Of a DNA stretch of 19,407 nucleotides, positions 6,319 to 13,146 are shown piece by piece; position 1 is the stretch's first letter; each line of letters starts with the position of its first letter. The stretch is taken from the NCBI GenBank assembly GCA_964415525.1, contig CAYQAS010000081.1, forward strand, positions 1 to 19,407, read 5' to 3'. Position numbers and translations under genes: made by a program. Origin of the DNA: CAZPUI01 sp964415525 (GTDB taxonomy: Bacteria > Acidobacteriota > Holophagae > Holophagales > Holophagaceae). Below the pieces are notes generated by a model. It was not told the origin of the DNA and made no database searches. It saw nothing but the letters and a program-made list of their open reading frames with translations.

Positions 6319-6851
6319 ATCAGGAAATGATTTTTGCCGGCTTTGGTGGACAAGGCGTAATGCTGATGGGTCAGATTCTGGCCTATGCCGGTATGATGGA
6401 GGGGCAGCAGGTTTCCTGGTTTCCCGCCTATGGACCGGAAATGCGGGGCGGCACAGCCAACTGCTCGGTCATCATCGGCGATGAAGTGGTCGGTACACCG
6501 ATTGTTACTGAGCCCCAGGTGATTGTCGCGATGAACCTGCCGTCGCTGGATAAGTTCGAACCGCAGCTCATTGCCGGCGGAACACTGCTGATCAATAGTT
6601 CGTTGATCGAACGCCCGGCCCATCGAACCGATGTTAAAGTGCTGCTGGTTCCTTGCAACGATATTGCCAAAGAACTGGGCAATCCCAAAGTGGCTAACAT
6701 GGTCATGGTCGGTGCAATCGTTGCGGCCAGCGGCGTAGTAAAAATCGAATCTGTACTGCAGGTTCTGGCAAAAAAAATCTTCAAGAACAAGCCGGAAGTA
6801 ATGCAGCTGAATGAACAAGCCATCCGTCGCGGCATGGCCTGCATCGGGTAG
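6315..6851 (+). CDS. korC: 2-oxoacid:ferredoxin oxidoreductase, gamma subunit
   Basis: 178 residues, the standard length. The N-terminus reads IFAGFGGQGVMLMGQILAYAGM, followed by QVSWFPAYGPEMRGGTANCSVIIGDEVVGTPIV, the two signature segments of the gamma domain that contributes to CoA binding. Its ATG overlaps the beta stop as ATGA, and GAGGAGGTGG lies just upstream. It is the last gene of the oxidoreductase operon; a terminator begins 34 bases after the stop. Confidence 0.93.
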   Translation: MNQEMIFAGFGGQGVMLMGQILAYAGMMEGQQVSWFPAYGPEMRGGTANCSVIIGDEVVGTPIVTEPQVIVAMNLPSLDKFEPQLIAGGTLLINSSLIERPAHRTDVKVLLVPCNDIAKELGNPKVANMVMVGAIVAASGVVKIESVLQVLAKKIFKNKPEVMQLNEQAIRRGMACIG

Positions 6852-6884
6852 CACCAAAGATAAACAATAGAATCATCAAGGGGA

Positions 6885-6917
6885 GAATGACTGGATTAAC
6901 CTCCGGTCATTCTTTTT
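6885..6917 (+). terminator. Intrinsic terminator of the 2-oxoacid oxidoreductase operon
   Basis: The arms 6885-6895 and 6902-6912 form eleven pairs with one G-U pair around a six-base loop, followed by TTTTT (6913-6917). It lies directly after the gamma subunit gene and before the PHP gene, so it separates two transcription units. Confidence 0.88.
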
Positions 6918-6995
6918 ATCTGGCATTCGGGTTGGCGCAAGCAGGAAAATACTGCATATATCGCGAAACAATCGTGTGAGAGGTAGGCGAATGAA

Positions 6996-7655
6996 ATGAC
7001 ATTTGATTTTCACACGCATTCATTTTTCAGTGACGGTGTATTATCACCAATCGAGTTGATTCGCAGGGCGCATGTGGCCGGCTATCGCGCGATAGCCGTG
7101 ACCGACCATGTGGGACTGGCCAATATGGAGCATGTCATTCGGGAAGTCAGTCGCGATTGTCTGCTGGCGGAAAAGCATTGGGGAATCAAAGCCCTGCCAG
7201 GGGTCGAATTGACCCATGTGCCGGCGGCGGCGATCGGCGAATGCGCCAAAATGGCGAAAAAACTCGGCGCCAAGGTAGTAGTTGTACATGGCGAAACACC
7301 GGTCGAACCGGTGGAACCCGGCACAAATCGAGCCGCATTGATGTCCTCATATGTCGATGTATTGGCTCACCCGGGTTTTATTACCACCGAAGAAGCGCAA
7401 ATTGCGGTTGTAAACGACATTTATCTTGAGATTACTGCCCGTGGCGGGCATTCGCTGACCAATGGGCATGTGGCTAAAGTGGGACTGGCAGTGGGGGCGA
7501 AACTTATTGTAAACAGTGACGCACACACGCCGGACAATATCATGAAGGCCGGTTTTGCCGCAAAAGTTGCCCAAGGTGCAGGGATCCCCGTGGAATTTTT
7601 GGAGTCGGTATTGTTGAATCACCCGATGGAGTTATTGAAAAGGTTTGAATCTTGA
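6996..7655 (+). CDS. PHP-domain metal-dependent phosphoesterase (histidinol-phosphatase-like)
   Basis: 219 residues. All PHP metal motifs are present: FHTHSFFSDG (His6, His8), TDH (Asp37, His38), PGVELT (Glu71), HGE (His98), HPG (His125) and NSDAH (Asp175, His177). The active site should therefore bind a di- or trinuclear metal centre and hydrolyse a phosphoester. Standalone PHP proteins of this size are often annotated as histidinol phosphatases, but no histidine gene is nearby. The middle is short compared with HisK, so the substrate is open. ATG at 6996 is chosen with GAGAGGTAGG upstream; an overlapping ATG at 6991 reads only two codons. It follows a terminator and so probably has its own promoter, which I could not identify. 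Confidence 0.85.
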   Translation: MTFDFHTHSFFSDGVLSPIELIRRAHVAGYRAIAVTDHVGLANMEHVIREVSRDCLLAEKHWGIKALPGVELTHVPAAAIGECAKMAKKLGAKVVVVHGETPVEPVEPGTNRAALMSSYVDVLAHPGFITTEEAQIAVVNDIYLEITARGGHSLTNGHVAKVGLAVGAKLIVNSDAHTPDNIMKAGFAAKVAQGAGIPVEFLESVLLNHPMELLKRFES

Positions 7656-7700
7656 TCATTTTAGCTGAAGGATTTGTATCAAATTAGAGGAGGGGAAAGA

Positions 7701-8498
7701 ATGAATTGTCAACGTTGTGGCAGGGATAATCCGCCGGAAGTCGCTTATTGTCAGGGCTGCGGTAATGCAATGTATGCAAGTCAACCACCGCCGCCACCGG
7801 GTTATGGCGGTTATCAACAACAACAGGCATATCAGGCGCCACCGATGCCGGGATACCCACCGGTTGTAAATTATGGTCCTACGAATTATGCTGGAATTGG
7901 CGGCCGTTTTTTGGCTGCATTGATTGACGGGATTATTATCGGTATACCGATCGGCATTATTTCCACTGCATTAAGTGCCATGATGGCGGCCCGGGTGGTG
8001 ACGCGGGCCGCTGGTAAAACCTATAACCCAGGTATGGCAGCGACTGATGTGGGGACGGTCTTTGCCGGGTTTGGCTTCATTATGATTATCTCGGTTCTGC
8101 TTTCGTGGGCTTACTTTGCGATGATGGAAAGCTCTGCATGGCAAGCAACCATCGGCAAAAAAGTTATGGGAATTCAAGTAACCGATGTAAATGGCGGCAG
8201 AATTTCACTGGGCAGAGCAACACTCAGGCTCGCGATCAAGGCGTTTCTCAGCGGCTGGTTCCTGATTGGCTATATTATGGCTTTCTTTACCCAGCGCAAA
8301 CAAGCGTTGCATGACATGATTGCCGGTACGTTAGTTCTGACAAAATCGGTGAATCCGTTGCCAGCCGGCTATCCTCAAACCTATCCGCAACCACCGGTCT
8401 ACCCACCACAACAGCCAGCTGCATATGCCTGCCCGCATTGTGGGGCGGGGGTGCCGCCCGGGGCCCGTTTTTGCAGTAATTGTGGCAAAAACATCTAA
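7701..8498 (+). CDS. RDD-family membrane protein flanked by two zinc ribbons
   Basis: 265 residues from ATG 7701, preceded by GAGGAGGGG. In order: an N-terminal zinc ribbon (Cys3, 6, 17, 20); a Pro/Gln/Tyr/Gly-rich linker (about 30-65); an RDD domain with transmembrane helices near GIGGRFLAALIDGIIIGIPIGIISTAL, FAGFGFIMIISVLLSWAYFAMM and AIKAFLSGWFLIGYIMAFF; the diagnostic ATIGKKVMGIQV and RKQALHDMIAGTLVL; a second Pro-rich linker; and a C-terminal zinc ribbon (Cys244, 247, 258, 261). RDD proteins are poorly characterised, with some linked to Na+/H+ antiport. Both ribbons are expected on the cytoplasmic side. A ribbon at each end is unusual; one is common. It precedes a DUF4349 lipoprotein gene by 37 bases, so the two are probably cotranscribed. 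Confidence 0.88.
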   Translation: MNCQRCGRDNPPEVAYCQGCGNAMYASQPPPPPGYGGYQQQQAYQAPPMPGYPPVVNYGPTNYAGIGGRFLAALIDGIIIGIPIGIISTALSAMMAARVVTRAAGKTYNPGMAATDVGTVFAGFGFIMIISVLLSWAYFAMMESSAWQATIGKKVMGIQVTDVNGGRISLGRATLRLAIKAFLSGWFLIGYIMAFFTQRKQALHDMIAGTLVLTKSVNPLPAGYPQTYPQPPVYPPQQPAAYACPHCGAGVPPGARFCSNCGKNI

Positions 8499-8535
8499 GG
8501 TCTTGATCTGCACAATGCAAGGGGGAGGTGCTGAG

Positions 8536-9402
8536 ATGAATCGTTTGGGCCAGGGTGTTCATCGGATGCTTGTGGCATTGGCAATCAGTATCTTACTTGC
8601 CGGACTGGTAGGTTGCGGCGGTGCCTCCAAGACTGAGTCGACTCGTCCTGAAGCTGCGCCTGCGGCGAAATCTAATGTCGCAGTCCCGCCGGTAGGCGGA
8701 GCGTCCAGCGACGCGAAACAACCAGTCGCCGCAACACGCAAGGTGATCGAGACGGCGCAGGTTACTTTGGAATCACGGGACTTGACGCTTACTGAATCGA
8801 AAGTTCATAACATGCTGACCAAGCGACAAGGGAAAATGGATGCCTCCAATGTAACGCTCGATAGCAATGGGCGCCGCAATGGCACCTATACGTTGCGGCT
8901 GCCGGCCGGACAATTGCGCGAATTTGTCGATGAACTGGCGGCAATGCCCGACGTGGTCGTTCGTCAGCGCAACTTGTCAGCCCAGGATGTAACGGAAGAA
9001 TTTGTCGATATTTCAGCTCGTCTGGAAAATATGCAGCGGCATGAAACCAGACTGCGTGAAATCCTGGCCAAAGCCAATACTGTTGATGAAATACTAAAAG
9101 TGGAAAAAGAACTGGCGACTGTCCGCGGCCAGATCGAAAGCACGACCGGTAGGATCAAGGCGCTTTCCGGCAGAATCGATCTCTCGACGGTTTCATTACG
9201 AATCAGTGAAGTTACCGTAATCACAGAGACCAATTTCGGCGGCAAACTGCAGGCGATCATTCGTGACAGCTGGGTAGCCGCCGGGGATGTAGTGCTCTAT
9301 CTGGTGGCAACGATCATTATATTATCCCCATTGGCGCTTCTGGTTGCTGCGGGCGTTTGGTACTGGAAACGGCGGCGTAAAAAATCTTTACCGAATACCT
9401 GA
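8536..9402 (+). CDS. DUF4349 domain lipoprotein with C-terminal membrane anchor
   Basis: 288 residues from ATG 8536, chosen because GGGGGAGG lies eight bases upstream; a longer frame runs into the preceding gene. A lipoprotein signal peptide ends LAGLVGC with lipid-carrying Cys27. After an Ala/Pro-rich linker comes the DUF4349 core (RKVIETAQVTLESRDL, YTLRLPAGQLREFVDELAAM, VTEEFVDISARLENMQRHETRLREIL), including a coiled-coil stretch and the STVSLRISEV strand. A transmembrane helix (about 252-276) follows, with a basic KRRRKK tail. The protein is thus lipid-anchored at one end and membrane-spanning at the other. DUF4349 function is unknown. Its RDD neighbour suggests a shared envelope role, which is inferred. 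Confidence 0.88.
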   Translation: MNRLGQGVHRMLVALAISILLAGLVGCGGASKTESTRPEAAPAAKSNVAVPPVGGASSDAKQPVAATRKVIETAQVTLESRDLTLTESKVHNMLTKRQGKMDASNVTLDSNGRRNGTYTLRLPAGQLREFVDELAAMPDVVVRQRNLSAQDVTEEFVDISARLENMQRHETRLREILAKANTVDEILKVEKELATVRGQIESTTGRIKALSGRIDLSTVSLRISEVTVITETNFGGKLQAIIRDSWVAAGDVVLYLVATIIILSPLALLVAAGVWYWKRRRKKSLPNT

Positions 9403-9444
9403 ACCAATAACAAATATTTGAATTACAGAGAGGACTTGATTTTA

Positions 9445-10680
9445 ATGAATGAAGATCAAAAGCTGCATGGAAAAGTTTTGGTTGCGCAAGGGGGCGGGCC
9501 GACGGCAGTAATCAATCAATCGCTGGCAGGAGTCGTGCTTGAATCACGCAAATTCCCGCAAGTGACCCGTGTTTATGGTGCAATCAATGGCGTACAGGGA
9601 ATCGCCAATGAAGACTTTTTGGATTTGACCCAGGAAACGACGCATAATCTAGAACAAGTGGCACTCACACCATCGTCTGCACTGCTGTCAACCCGAGATA
9701 AACCCGATGAGAAATACTGCCATGCCATGTTTGAAGTAATGCGGGCGCATGATATCCGTTATTTCTTTTATATTGGCGGTAATGATTCCTCAGATACGGT
9801 TCGTATTATTAATGAACAGGCAGAAAGTGCCCAGTATGATTTTCGAGCCATTCACATTCCAAAGACAATTGACAATGACTTGGTTCTGAATGACCACACT
9901 CCGGGATATGGTTCAGCAGCGCGTTTTGTCACGCAGGCCTTTATTGGAGCGAACCTGGACAATCGGGCGCTGCCAGGCGTCTACATTGGTGTGGTCATGG
10001 GGCGGCATGCCGGATTTCTGACTGCGGCAGCATCGATTGCCCAAAAATATCCTACTGATGGACCGCATTTGATTTATTTGCCGGAAAGGGCGTTTGATAT
10101 CGAACAGTTCCTGCTTGATGTCAAAAAGACCTATGAACGGATCGGCTGCTGTGTAATCGCAGTATCCGAAGGAATTCAGGATAAGGACGGCACGCCGATT
10201 ATGGCTAAGCTGGTCAATTGTATGGAAAAAGATGCCCATGGAAATCTGCAATTATCGGGTACAGGCATGCTGGGTGATTTGCTGGCCCAGGAGATTAAGG
10301 ATAAATTAAAGATCAGCCGGGTTAGATCGGACACGTTTGGCTATCTCCAGCGTTCATTTTGCGGCTGTGTGTCGGATGTTGACCAACATGAAGCACGTGA
10401 AGTGGGGGAGCGGGCAGTCCAGTTCGCACTGTGGCATAACATGGATGGCTCAGTTGTCTTAGAACGCACCGGCTTTTACTCGGTAGATTACCGATTGGCG
10501 CCATTGTCGGCTGTGGCCGGCAAGACCAGGCACATGCCGGATGAGTTCATTAATGCGGCCGGGAACCATATCACGGATGCGTTCAAGTTTTATGTCAGGC
10601 CCTTGTTAGGCTCAGGCCTTGGCTCGGCGACCCAATTGCGGGCGCCACGGGCCGAGAAGATTCTTAACAAGCCGAAGTGA
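9445..10680 (+). CDS. pfp: Pyrophosphate-dependent 6-phosphofructokinase
   Basis: 411 residues from ATG 9445, with AGAGAGG upstream; TTG codons at 9418 and 9436 are less well placed. The family signature is complete: AQGGGPTAVINQS at the N-terminus, GGND (111-114), PKTIDND (139-145), GYGSAARF, and MGRHAGFLTAAAS. Two residues decide the phosphoryl donor. The Asp in GGND (Gly in ATP enzymes) and the Lys in PKTIDND (Gly in ATP enzymes) both indicate pyrophosphate. The reaction is fructose 6-phosphate to fructose 1,6-bisphosphate, and is reversible. The enzyme belongs to the longer, roughly 400-residue PFK group rather than the 320-residue PfkA. It sits 42 bases after the lipoprotein gene and ends at a strong terminator. 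Confidence 0.93.
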   Translation: MNEDQKLHGKVLVAQGGGPTAVINQSLAGVVLESRKFPQVTRVYGAINGVQGIANEDFLDLTQETTHNLEQVALTPSSALLSTRDKPDEKYCHAMFEVMRAHDIRYFFYIGGNDSSDTVRIINEQAESAQYDFRAIHIPKTIDNDLVLNDHTPGYGSAARFVTQAFIGANLDNRALPGVYIGVVMGRHAGFLTAAASIAQKYPTDGPHLIYLPERAFDIEQFLLDVKKTYERIGCCVIAVSEGIQDKDGTPIMAKLVNCMEKDAHGNLQLSGTGMLGDLLAQEIKDKLKISRVRSDTFGYLQRSFCGCVSDVDQHEAREVGERAVQFALWHNMDGSVVLERTGFYSVDYRLAPLSAVAGKTRHMPDEFINAAGNHITDAFKFYVRPLLGSGLGSATQLRAPRAEKILNKPK

Positions 10681-10725
10681 GCTTGCATTACTGTGATTGA
10701 AAAAAGAATAACGTTAAAAAAATAA

Positions 10726-10776
10726 AAAAAGAGAAGGTGCATGGGCGCATTGAAGTGCCCAGCACCTTCTCTTTTT
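10726..10776. terminator. Bidirectional intrinsic terminator between pfp and the zinc-ribbon gene
   Basis: The outer arms 10726-10740 and 10762-10776 pair over 15 bases, from A-rich left end to T-rich right end. An inner stem (TGGGCGC with GTGCCCA, one G-U pair) continues after one mismatch. The A run on the left and T run on the right let it stop the rightward pfp transcript as well as the leftward transcript from the convergent gene. Confidence 0.92.
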
Positions 10777-10805
10777 GAATAAAATCAATAAACAGGGGAG
10801 ACAGC

Positions 10806-11531
10806 TCACTCAATCTTTTTTCTTAGGGCGCCCAGCGCCTGTTGGGTTTCACGCAGGCGTGCCTGGGCCTGAGCGAAGTACTCCTGTGATCTGCCAACCC
10901 AGTCAGGATTTGGCGGAGCCAACGAGAGTTTGCCTTCCAGGTAATCAGCCATAATTGCGGTTGATTTGCCCAACAGCATCAACGCTTCTTTTAACGGGAT
11001 AAGCACTGGGCCGGCTTCCGGTATTGTGTCAGGCGCAATCGGTAATTCGCCGATCAGGGCATCGCACTTGCGCTGGATTGAACGATAGTTGGCCGCCGTT
11101 CGCACAGGCTCACCAGGAATATTAACCTTTTTGGCATCCTCAAGCAACACCGATGTTTTTTGTAGGGCAATGGTCAGCTGGTTGTAGGTGTTTTTTTGCG
11201 TGGCTATTGATGCCGCAGCGCCAGTGGTTGCCGGTTTGTTTTGATCCTCTGTGGCGGCAGGCTTACCGGCAGGTGCGCTGGAACGGGTAAACCAGGCTTG
11301 TATTGCCGGCGATGAATAATAGACATAAGATAAACCAAAACTAAGCATGACAGCAACAATATATAAAAGAATCCATTTGGTCATTGAAGCAGCCGTATTA
11401 ACTGTGCGGCGGTTATGTGGTTCAACCGGAACCGGTGGCAATGCGCACAAATATTCAATTTGAGTTCCACAGGTTGGACAAAATTTTTCTCGGCGCGGAA
11501 TTTCGCGACCACAATTGCAACAGTAATGCAA
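10806..11531 (-). CDS. Zinc-ribbon membrane protein of unknown function
   Basis: 241 residues from a TTG start at 11531, chosen because GGGAGG lies six bases upstream and the zinc ribbon begins at once; a longer in-frame ATG (11597) lacks a binding site. A treble-clef-like ribbon uses Cys4 or 5, Cys7, Cys18 and Cys21. One transmembrane helix spans about 53-72 (ILLYIVAVMLSFGLSYVYY). The remainder is an Ala/Thr/Lys-rich linker and a helical, probably extracytoplasmic domain (QLTIALQKTSVLLEDAKKV ... YLEGKLSLAPP ... ARLRETQQALGALRKKI). I recognise no known family for that domain. It converges on pfp across a bidirectional terminator. It shares the zinc ribbon and membrane theme with the RDD gene, but orientation and position show that they are not cotranscribed. 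Confidence 0.75.
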   Translation of the reverse strand: MHYCCNCGREIPRREKFCPTCGTQIEYLCALPPVPVEPHNRRTVNTAASMTKWILLYIVAVMLSFGLSYVYYSSPAIQAWFTRSSAPAGKPAATEDQNKPATTGAAASIATQKNTYNQLTIALQKTSVLLEDAKKVNIPGEPVRTAANYRSIQRKCDALIGELPIAPDTIPEAGPVLIPLKEALMLLGKSTAIMADYLEGKLSLAPPNPDWVGRSQEYFAQAQARLRETQQALGALRKKIE

Positions 11532-11895
11532 AAGAAACCTCCCAAAGACAAAATGATATTTCGCAAGTTCAATCAAACACCTTTCTAATTCTAACACGGA
11601 AGGGGCAGCGCGAAAAGGTCGCCTTGAGAGTTCGGTCAGCTGAAAGTTAATTCTACAAAATCTACTTTACATAATATATATTATCGGACGTAAAAGAGAT
11701 AGTCAAGTCAACCCCAGGGTCAGGAGTTTGATTCGGCTATCTCTTGAATATCTTATAAGGACTACGGCTAATGACTAAGGTTGAATCAATATTGGATTGC
11801 AACATCTTTGCGAACCACTCGTACTCATAGTAGATTTTGGATTATATCGTTTGCTATTCCAAAAGGTCGACGATTCCAAGGTTATCGTTTATGGT
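11532..11895. other. Intergenic stretch with AT palindrome and long inverted repeat
   Basis: No gene. It separates two leftward genes. ATAATATATATTAT (11671-11684) is a perfect 14-base palindrome. AAGAGATAG (11694-11702) and CTATCTCTT (11737-11745) are perfect inverted arms, with smaller complementary pieces between them, so a stem-loop of about 52 bases can form. There is no T run in either direction long enough for a standard terminator. The promoter of the leftward zinc-ribbon gene is expected in this stretch. Confidence 0.5.
11694..11745. repeat. Long hairpin in intergenic region
   Basis: Nine perfect outer pairs (11694-11702 with 11737-11745) enclose 34 bases, which contain TCAA/TTGA and ACCC/GGGT pairings. 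It may be an sRNA fold, an operator or a mild terminator for the yneA-like transcript. No decisive feature tells which. Confidence 0.4.
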
Positions 11896-12273
11896 TTACC
11901 GTTTATTGAATGTATAGCGATAATCTTCGCCACTAATTTTCACTACCGGGATCTGAATCACTTGTCCAGGCACTAATGCTTGTGATGCCTTTATACCATT
12001 CGCTTTTTGAATAGCGATGATTTTATCTCGCACATCTTCATCTGGAGTTACCGCTTGACTCGCTAATTTCCACAATGTATCACCAGAGCTGATTTTATAG
12101 GAAACTAACTCAGCGGTACGGTCACCAGTTAAATTTGCCAGTGATTCGAACAAATGATTTGAAAAAAGATAACCGGATATAATTACGAGAACAACCATGC
12201 ATACTAGCAAGTTTGTCTTGTGCAGCTTTGTTTTGAGGGCTCTGTCAAGATTGCGATCGTGCCTCACAGCCAT
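11896..12273 (-). CDS. yneA: YneA-like SOS cell-division suppressor with LysM domain
   Basis: About 125 residues. A basic N-terminus (RHDRNLDRALKTKLHK) is followed by one transmembrane helix (LLVCMVVLVIISGYLF), a short spacer, and a LysM domain (YKISSGDTLWKLA ... IIAIQKANGI ... LVPGQVIQIPV). This is the architecture of YneA, which blocks septation during the Firmicutes SOS response. The divergent position next to lexA with LexA operators between supports this strongly. GGAGG at 12277-12281 (plus-strand coordinates) is only three bases from the ATG but nine from a GTG at 12267, so translation may start at the GTG. Detailed sequence identity to Bacillus YneA cannot be judged here. Confidence 0.85.
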   Translation of the reverse strand: MAVRHDRNLDRALKTKLHKTNLLVCMVVLVIISGYLFSNHLFESLANLTGDRTAELVSYKISSGDTLWKLASQAVTPDEDVRDKIIAIQKANGIKASQALVPGQVIQIPVVKISGEDYRYTFNKR

Positions 12274-12280
12274 CAACCTC

Positions 12281-12294
12281 CGAACGTTTGTTTC
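12281..12294. promoter_or_regulatory. LexA operator 1 (yneA-proximal)
   Basis: CGAACGTTTGTTTC fits the Bacillus-type SOS box CGAAC-N4-GTTYC at every defined position. It lies directly upstream of the ribosome binding site of the leftward LysM gene. Confidence 0.85.
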
Positions 12295-12311
12295 TGATTA
12301 TAGGATATCAC

Positions 12312-12325
12312 GGAACAAACGTTCC
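12312..12325. promoter_or_regulatory. LexA operator 2 (central)
   Basis: GGAACAAACGTTCC has perfect GGAAC/GTTCC arms around four bases, differing from the Bacillus consensus only in the first base and its mirror. It is the most symmetric of the three boxes and sits between the divergent genes. Confidence 0.85.
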
Positions 12326-12338
12326 TGCAAGCATTTTT

Positions 12339-12352
12339 AGAACAAATGTTTT
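12339..12352. promoter_or_regulatory. LexA operator 3 (lexA promoter-proximal)
   Basis: AGAACAAATGTTTT keeps the GAAC-N4-GTT core and overlaps the probable -35 hexamer of lexA, as expected for autorepression. Confidence 0.75.
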
Positions 12353-12379
12353 GTTTTGTGAAATGTTTTGTGCTATAAT
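12351..12379 (+). promoter_or_regulatory. lexA promoter
   Basis: -35 TTGTTT (12351-12356), a 17-base spacer, and an extended -10 TGC-TATAAT (12371-12379). Operator 3 overlaps the -35. The coding start is 31 bases after the -10. Confidence 0.8.
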
Positions 12380-12409
12380 CGTATCAAGCAATCTAGACGG
12401 AGGTGCACG

Positions 12410-13027
12410 ATGAAAAAGGAATCGTCCATTAGTTCGAAACAACAGCAAATACTGGACGTTATTCAGGCTGCCATCAAAGCAAAAGGTTATCCGCCCAGCG
12501 TGCGTGAAATTGGTGAGGCCGTCGGTCTTAAATCCCCTTCCACTGTTCATATGCATTTGAATAAATTGGAGCAGCTGGGAGCGATTCGCCGGGAATCGGA
12601 AAAAAACCGGGCGATTGACGTTGTGGGGTCCTCCCCCATGCGTAATGTAGCTATGACGATGGTTCCGCTTGTTGGTAGAGTCACTGCCGGCCAACCTATA
12701 TTGGCAACAGAAAATATTGAAGATACTTACCCGTTTCCTGTTGATCTTGTGGGTCAGGATAGTGTCTTTATGTTGAAAGTCGATGGCGAAAGTATGATTC
12801 AGGCGGGTATTTATGACGGCGATTATTTGATTGTGCGCGACCAGGACTCCGCCCGTAACGGTGATATCGTCGTGGCATTGGTTGATGGTGAGGAAGCAAC
12901 CGTCAAACGCTTTTTTCATGAAAAGGACCGGGTGCGGCTCCAACCGGAAAATGACCGAATGGACCCCATATATACCAGAGATGTCGCAGTACTGGGTAAA
13001 GTCATTGGCGTTTATCGTAAAATGTAA
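12410..13027 (+). CDS. lexA: LexA repressor, SOS regulator (self-cleaving)
   Basis: 205 residues from the ATG at 12410, with CGGAGGTGC upstream. The N-terminal winged helix-turn-helix (residues 1-65) contains GYPPSVREIGEAVGLKSPSTVHMHLNKLE. The autoproteolysis site is Ala93-Gly94 in GRVTAGQP, the nucleophile Ser128 is in VDGESMI, and the general base Lys166 is in EEATVKRFF. These define a cleavable LexA with RecA*-stimulated self-cleavage. The C-terminus (VAVLGKVIGVYRKM) is intact. Three SOS boxes and a promoter with an overlapping operator precede it, and a strong terminator follows 57 bases after the stop, so it is monocistronic. Confidence 0.97.
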   Translation: MKKESSISSKQQQILDVIQAAIKAKGYPPSVREIGEAVGLKSPSTVHMHLNKLEQLGAIRRESEKNRAIDVVGSSPMRNVAMTMVPLVGRVTAGQPILATENIEDTYPFPVDLVGQDSVFMLKVDGESMIQAGIYDGDYLIVRDQDSARNGDIVVALVDGEEATVKRFFHEKDRVRLQPENDRMDPIYTRDVAVLGKVIGVYRKM

Positions 13028-13083
13028 CAATTAGTTTATTGCTAAAACCACGGACAGGGTTTTGCAGCACCAAGTTTAGATAA

Positions 13084-13124
13084 AAAAGTGGCAAGTCATT
13101 CAAACTGAATGGCTTGCCACTTTT
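13084..13124. terminator. Bidirectional intrinsic terminator after lexA
   Basis: Arms 13084-13101 and 13107-13124 form 18 pairs with one G-U pair around AAACT. A-rich left and T-rich right ends allow termination of lexA and of the convergent leftward Ntn-hydrolase gene. Confidence 0.93.
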
Positions 13125-13146
13125 AAATTTGGATAGTTTGGATAGT

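Noticed and set aside
6991..6999. Two-codon frame (ATG AAA TGA) overlapping the PHP start
   Set aside because: Most likely a chance overlap; the adjacent ATG at 6996 gives the full PHP protein.
12308..13030. 240-codon frame antisense to lexA
   Set aside because: It is a shadow of lexA; it lacks a binding site and any recognisable protein, and the lexA motifs on the plus strand are complete.
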